A stretch of DNA of 64,000 nucleotides, from assembly GCF_040151475.1 (NCBI RefSeq), contig NZ_JBDKWG010000137.1, forward strand, positions 62,001 to 126,000. Direction: 5' to 3'. Made by a program: the position numbers and the translations under genes. The number at the start of each line of letters is the position of its first letter. Position 1 is the first letter of the stretch. Shown one piece after another: positions 60,796-64,000 of this stretch. The DNA is from CAXBNB01 sp040151475 (GTDB lineage: Bacteria; Bacteroidota; Bacteroidia; Cytophagales; Cyclobacteriaceae). Under the pieces are notes generated by a model. It searched no databases. It was given only the letters and a program-made list of their open reading frames with translations, and had not been told where the DNA came from.

Positions 60796-63666
60796 TTAGC
60801 CTTCCTCCTTCACCTTAATAGTTTGCACCCAGTGTTTTGATTTCACTCCCGTAAAATGTTCTATTTGATGACGGCAACTAAAGCCACAAGCCACAATTGT
60901 CTTGCTATCTTTCAATTTATCTACGGCTGGAAACAATACGGATTCTCCTATTTTTTTAGATAAATCGTAATGTTCTTTTTCATAACCAAACGAGCCCGCC
61001 ATCCCACAACACCCCGAAGGAATCTCTTCCACAGAATTGCTTGTTTTATCATAAATAGACTTCATGGAACCTGTACCATAAAGTGCTTTTTGATGGCAAT
61101 GCCCATGCACCGCTACATCCCCTACAGTTGACTCGAACTCAACGTCTATGTTTCCCGCATCAAACTCCTCAGCAAGAAACACATCTATCATCATCACTCC
61201 GGTTTTCAATTGTACTGCAAGTTTTTCATCGTCTATCAAATCAGGTAGGTCATCATTCAAAGCAGAAGCGCAACTTGGCTCACACACCACTACTTTCAGT
61301 CCTTCATCCAAATAGGGCTTCAATTTCATCACTGTTTCTGTCCCTTCCTTTTTCGCATCACGTAAAAATCCATGCGATATTTTTGGCCTTTGGCAGCAGC
61401 CAACATTTGCCAATATAACCTCATAACCACAAGAACGTAGCAACTCATAAGCGGATATTCCTACTTCCGGCTCATGAAAATTGATATAAGTGTCAGCAAA
61501 AAGAACCACTTTTTTGTCAGACTTGTTTGATCCATTTACATTTTTTTCAAACCACTTGTAAAATGGCTCAGATGCATACTCTGGCAAATTTCTTCTTTTA
61601 TCGAATTTGATCAGGTTCTCCAAAACAGATTTAAAAACACTACTTTTCTGAACAGTATTTACGATTCCTGATTTCCATCCTGCAATATTTTTAGCTGCAA
61701 AAGACGAATCTCTGATCATTTTATCTCTCAATGAGATACCATGTTCATCATAATACAATTGAAGCGTGTCACTCTTCATTTTGGCCATATCCACATTGCT
61801 TGGGCACTCCGATTTACATGCTTTACACGACAAACACAAGTCCATTACCTCATGAAGCCTTTTACTTGTAAGTCCGTCTTCTCCCAGTTGGTTGGACATA
61901 GCCATGCGCAGTGCATTGGCACGCCCTCTGGTAGAGTGTTCCTCCTCCCGTGTGGCTTTGAAACTTGGGCACATCGTACCACCAAGCATTTTCCTGCATT
62001 CGCCTACTCCCGTACACATGTGTACAGACTTTGCAAACCCCTCCTCAGCTTTGTATTTAAATACAGGTTTGACTACTTCATCTTTGTATTGAGTACCATA
62101 CCTTAGATTGTGTTCAATAGTCTGAGCTTCAAGTACTTTACCCGGATTCATAAGATTGTTTGGGTCAAATAACCTTTTGACCTGCAACAGTGCATTGTAC
62201 ACCTGGTCTCCGAAAAAACGCTGATTGTATGCACTCCGAACCAGTCCATCGCCGTGCTCTCCACTCCAGGATCCTCCGTATTCCATCACCAGTTCGAACG
62301 TCTCTTCCGTAATATTCTTTAATCTTTCAATATCTTCTGCCTGCCTCAAATCCAAAATTGGACGCACATGAATTACGCCAACACTGGCGTGAGCATACAT
62401 AGCTACTTCAGTACCATGTTTTTTACACACTTGAAGTACTCTGTCGATATATTCTGGAAGGTGCTCTGATGGAATACCCGCATCTTCAATAAAAGGCAAT
62501 GGCTTCTTATCTCCCTTCATACCAAGCATTAATCCCAACCCTTTTTTCCTCACTACCCAAACATCATCATAAGCTTTACCATCAGGAAACAACGGATATG
62601 CATACCCATAATTTCTTGACTTTTGGTCGGCAATCATTGCTTCAGCCCGTTGCTTAACATCCTCTGCCGTATCTCCATAAAATTCCACAATCAAAATAGC
62701 AGCAGGATTACCCTCAATAAAGTGACAATGGCGTTTTGTCATCAGATTTTCTCTGCTCAGATCAATGACCACCTTGTCAAGAATCTCCACCGCTGATGGA
62801 TTAAACTGAAGCATAGTTTCTACACTACTGATCGCCTCCAACAGTACCGCATAATGCACTACGCATACTGCTTTGAACTTTGGCAATGGTTCCAAATTCA
62901 ACTTCAACTCCAAAGAAGTAGCCAGTGTACCTTCACTTCCACAAACTATTTTACTTAGGTTCCATTTGTCTGTATTCACAAATTCATCCAGATTGTATCC
63001 CCCTACTCGCCTCATTACTTTAGGATACCGCTTTGCGATCTCTTCTATGTTGATCTCAATTATTTTTTGAAACTCACTGTAAATTTCACCTTCTCTGCCT
63101 CCATTGACTTTTATGCTTTCTATTTCCGATTTCTCTTTTTCATTAAAATAAACAACTGTACCATCAGCCAAAAGTGCTTTCACTTCAAGTACATGATCTA
63201 CCGTTTTTCCATAGATAATACTTTTTGTACCTGACGAATTGTTCCCAACCATTCCTCCCACATTGGCACGGCTACTGGTAGCAGGATCCGGAGCAAAATG
63301 CAACCCGTATTGAGCCACCACTGCATTCAGATCGTCTCTCGCCATACCCGGCTGAACTCGCACCCATCTTTCCGTTTCGTTTATTTCTACTATCTGGTTC
63401 ATGTATTTGGAAAAATCCAGCACAATAGATGAACCAACAGTCTGTCCGGCCAAACTAGTGCCAGCTCCACGTGGCAAAATTGTAATACCATTTTTACTGG
63501 CAATTTCAACTGCCGAGATCACATCCTCTTCGTCTTTTGGGAAAACGACCACCTTTGGTTTGATCTGATAAATACTGGCGTCAGTAGAGTACATACCCAA
63601 GGTGTAATCATCATCAAGAACTTCACCTTTTACTGTTCTTCTTAATGTTTCGAGAAAATCTGTCAT
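60796..63666 (-). CDS. FAD-linked oxidoreductase fused to an Fe-S (GlpC/CCG) module, D-lactate dehydrogenase-like
   Basis: 956 residues from ATG 63666; a TTG at 63681 is in frame but less likely. Order: FAD-binding-4 domain ('PKVVVFPKDEEDVISAVEIASKNGITILPRGAGTSLAGQTVG' in segments), FAD-linked oxidase C-terminal domain ending 'LFDPNNLMNPGKV', then Cys-rich 4Fe-4S regions ('CTGVGECRKMLGGTMCPS', 'CLSCKACKSECP'), then two CCG domains ('ANVGCCQRPKISHG', 'GHCHQKALYG...PSGCCGMAGSFGYE'). The fusion merges GlcD- and GlpC/LldE-like parts. It probably oxidises D-lactate or a similar 2-hydroxyacid and passes electrons to the quinone pool through the Fe-S clusters. Substrate unproven. Confidence 0.88.
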   Translation of the reverse strand: MTDFLETLRRTVKGEVLDDDYTLGMYSTDASIYQIKPKVVVFPKDEEDVISAVEIASKNGITILPRGAGTSLAGQTVGSSIVLDFSKYMNQIVEINETERWVRVQPGMARDDLNAVVAQYGLHFAPDPATSSRANVGGMVGNNSSGTKSIIYGKTVDHVLEVKALLADGTVVYFNEKEKSEIESIKVNGGREGEIYSEFQKIIEINIEEIAKRYPKVMRRVGGYNLDEFVNTDKWNLSKIVCGSEGTLATSLELKLNLEPLPKFKAVCVVHYAVLLEAISSVETMLQFNPSAVEILDKVVIDLSRENLMTKRHCHFIEGNPAAILIVEFYGDTAEDVKQRAEAMIADQKSRNYGYAYPLFPDGKAYDDVWVVRKKGLGLMLGMKGDKKPLPFIEDAGIPSEHLPEYIDRVLQVCKKHGTEVAMYAHASVGVIHVRPILDLRQAEDIERLKNITEETFELVMEYGGSWSGEHGDGLVRSAYNQRFFGDQVYNALLQVKRLFDPNNLMNPGKVLEAQTIEHNLRYGTQYKDEVVKPVFKYKAEEGFAKSVHMCTGVGECRKMLGGTMCPSFKATREEEHSTRGRANALRMAMSNQLGEDGLTSKRLHEVMDLCLSCKACKSECPSNVDMAKMKSDTLQLYYDEHGISLRDKMIRDSSFAAKNIAGWKSGIVNTVQKSSVFKSVLENLIKFDKRRNLPEYASEPFYKWFEKNVNGSNKSDKKVVLFADTYINFHEPEVGISAYELLRSCGYEVILANVGCCQRPKISHGFLRDAKKEGTETVMKLKPYLDEGLKVVVCEPSCASALNDDLPDLIDDEKLAVQLKTGVMMIDVFLAEEFDAGNIDVEFESTVGDVAVHGHCHQKALYGTGSMKSIYDKTSNSVEEIPSGCCGMAGSFGYEKEHYDLSKKIGESVLFPAVDKLKDSKTIVACGFSCRHQIEHFTGVKSKHWVQTIKVKEEG

Positions 63667-63831
63667 AATGTTGTATAGCAATAGTGATCTGCAACCTTGT
63701 CAGGGTTGGTGATATAGCAATCAAATTAACCCATAAGATTTCATCATTACCACTCCTATTTTCTTGCTTAACTATACTATTTAAACTATTTTACAAAACT
63801 CAATTAGCTATAATAGTTTATATAATATAGA

Positions 63832-64000
63832 ATGGAGCCATTGTACCAAAAAGTAGAAATAGATGAAAGTGCTTCTTTCTTTATGAAAGACACCTTCAAT
63901 CCACTATTTCATTTTCATCCGGAATACGAGTTGATCTTGTTCAGAGAGGGTACAGGAAGAGGGATCATCGGAGATAAAACCACATCTTATGAACATTGTA
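63832..64000 (+). CDS. AraC-type regulator, N-terminal fragment
   Basis: 56 residues before the window edge. 'NPLFHFHPEYELILFREGTG' followed by 'GIIGDK' is the cupin-like arm typical of AraC-family regulators that sense sugars or other small molecules. The DNA-binding helices lie beyond 64000, so the class is an informed guess. The promoter region upstream is AT-rich with no clean motif. Confidence 0.6.
   Translation, partial: MEPLYQKVEIDESASFFMKDTFNPLFHFHPEYELILFREGTGRGIIGDKTTSYEHC

Noticed and set aside
61083..62106. Plus-strand ORFs of 111 and 121 codons opposite the FAD/Fe-S gene
   Set aside because: Antisense to a well-supported long protein; rich in Cys, His and Leu from reverse reading of its codons.
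1..64000. CRISPR arrays, phage genes, tRNA or rRNA genes
   Set aside because: I looked for regularly spaced repeats, integrase or capsid-type proteins, CCA-ended cloverleafs and rRNA signatures by eye and saw none; a dedicated scan would be more reliable.

Overview
The window is AT-rich DNA from a member of the Bacteroidota, most likely a marine Cytophagales-type bacterium. The evidence is a SusC/SusD pair, a block of secreted sulfatases, promoters of the Bacteroidota type (TTTG, 19-20 nt, TANNTTTG), an Hc1-type histone-like gene, Bacteroidota-typical small families (DUF4494, DUF5522) and serine-palmitoyltransferase-like sphingolipid or sulfonolipid synthesis. The genus cannot be fixed from the sequence alone.

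Layout. (1) 1-21040 is a polysaccharide utilisation locus: the end of susC, susD, a strong terminator, then a nearly gapless same-strand run of seven secreted S1-type sulfatases, two GH92 alpha-mannosidase-family enzymes, a PHP-domain phosphoesterase-like protein and a PhoD-like metallophosphatase. Together they point to a sulfated, possibly also phosphorylated, alpha-mannose-containing glycan. (2) 21167-30126 is mostly housekeeping: DUF4494, acpP-fabF-rnc, nadE, maf, a biotin carboxylase, an SPT/AONS-family enzyme and a 57-residue Hc1 histone-like protein. (3) 30199-36537 is a vitamin B12 locus: a BtuF-like lipoprotein facing a cobalamin riboswitch, btuB, and a DUF71-DUF5522-DUF71 run. The second DUF71 gene has an ISAs1-family insertion sequence in its last codons, with an intact 10-bp target duplication. 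(4) 36634-50689 holds a small membrane protein, the B12-linked GTPase meaB, a CHASE2/FecR-like envelope pair, an SMP-30-like lipoprotein, a sialate O-acetylesterase, a large secreted alpha/beta hydrolase and a 1407-residue secreted TPR-CHAT protein. (5) 50852-57252 is a lipid-modification region: a PimA-like GT4 glycosyltransferase, a desaturase closely resembling eukaryotic sphingolipid delta-4 desaturase (DES1), a second desaturase, a PLD-family protein, a CDP-alcohol phosphotransferase and a nucleotidyltransferase resembling inositol-1-phosphate cytidylyltransferase. (6) 57293-64000 holds a deoxynucleoside kinase, a DPP III peptidase, a TetR regulator, a fused FAD/Fe-S D-lactate-dehydrogenase-like oxidoreductase and the start of an AraC-type regulator.

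How the genes may work together. The first region imports and desulfates a mannan. The B12 locus, the biotin carboxylase and MeaB fit B12-dependent propionate/methylmalonyl-CoA metabolism. The SPT-like gene together with the 50.8-57.2 kb cluster suggests synthesis of a desaturated, inositol- or sugar-headed sphingolipid by eukaryote-like steps. This last proposal is the strongest candidate for an undescribed system here, and it is an inference from family resemblance and gene adjacency. All family assignments come from reading motifs by eye, with no database search.
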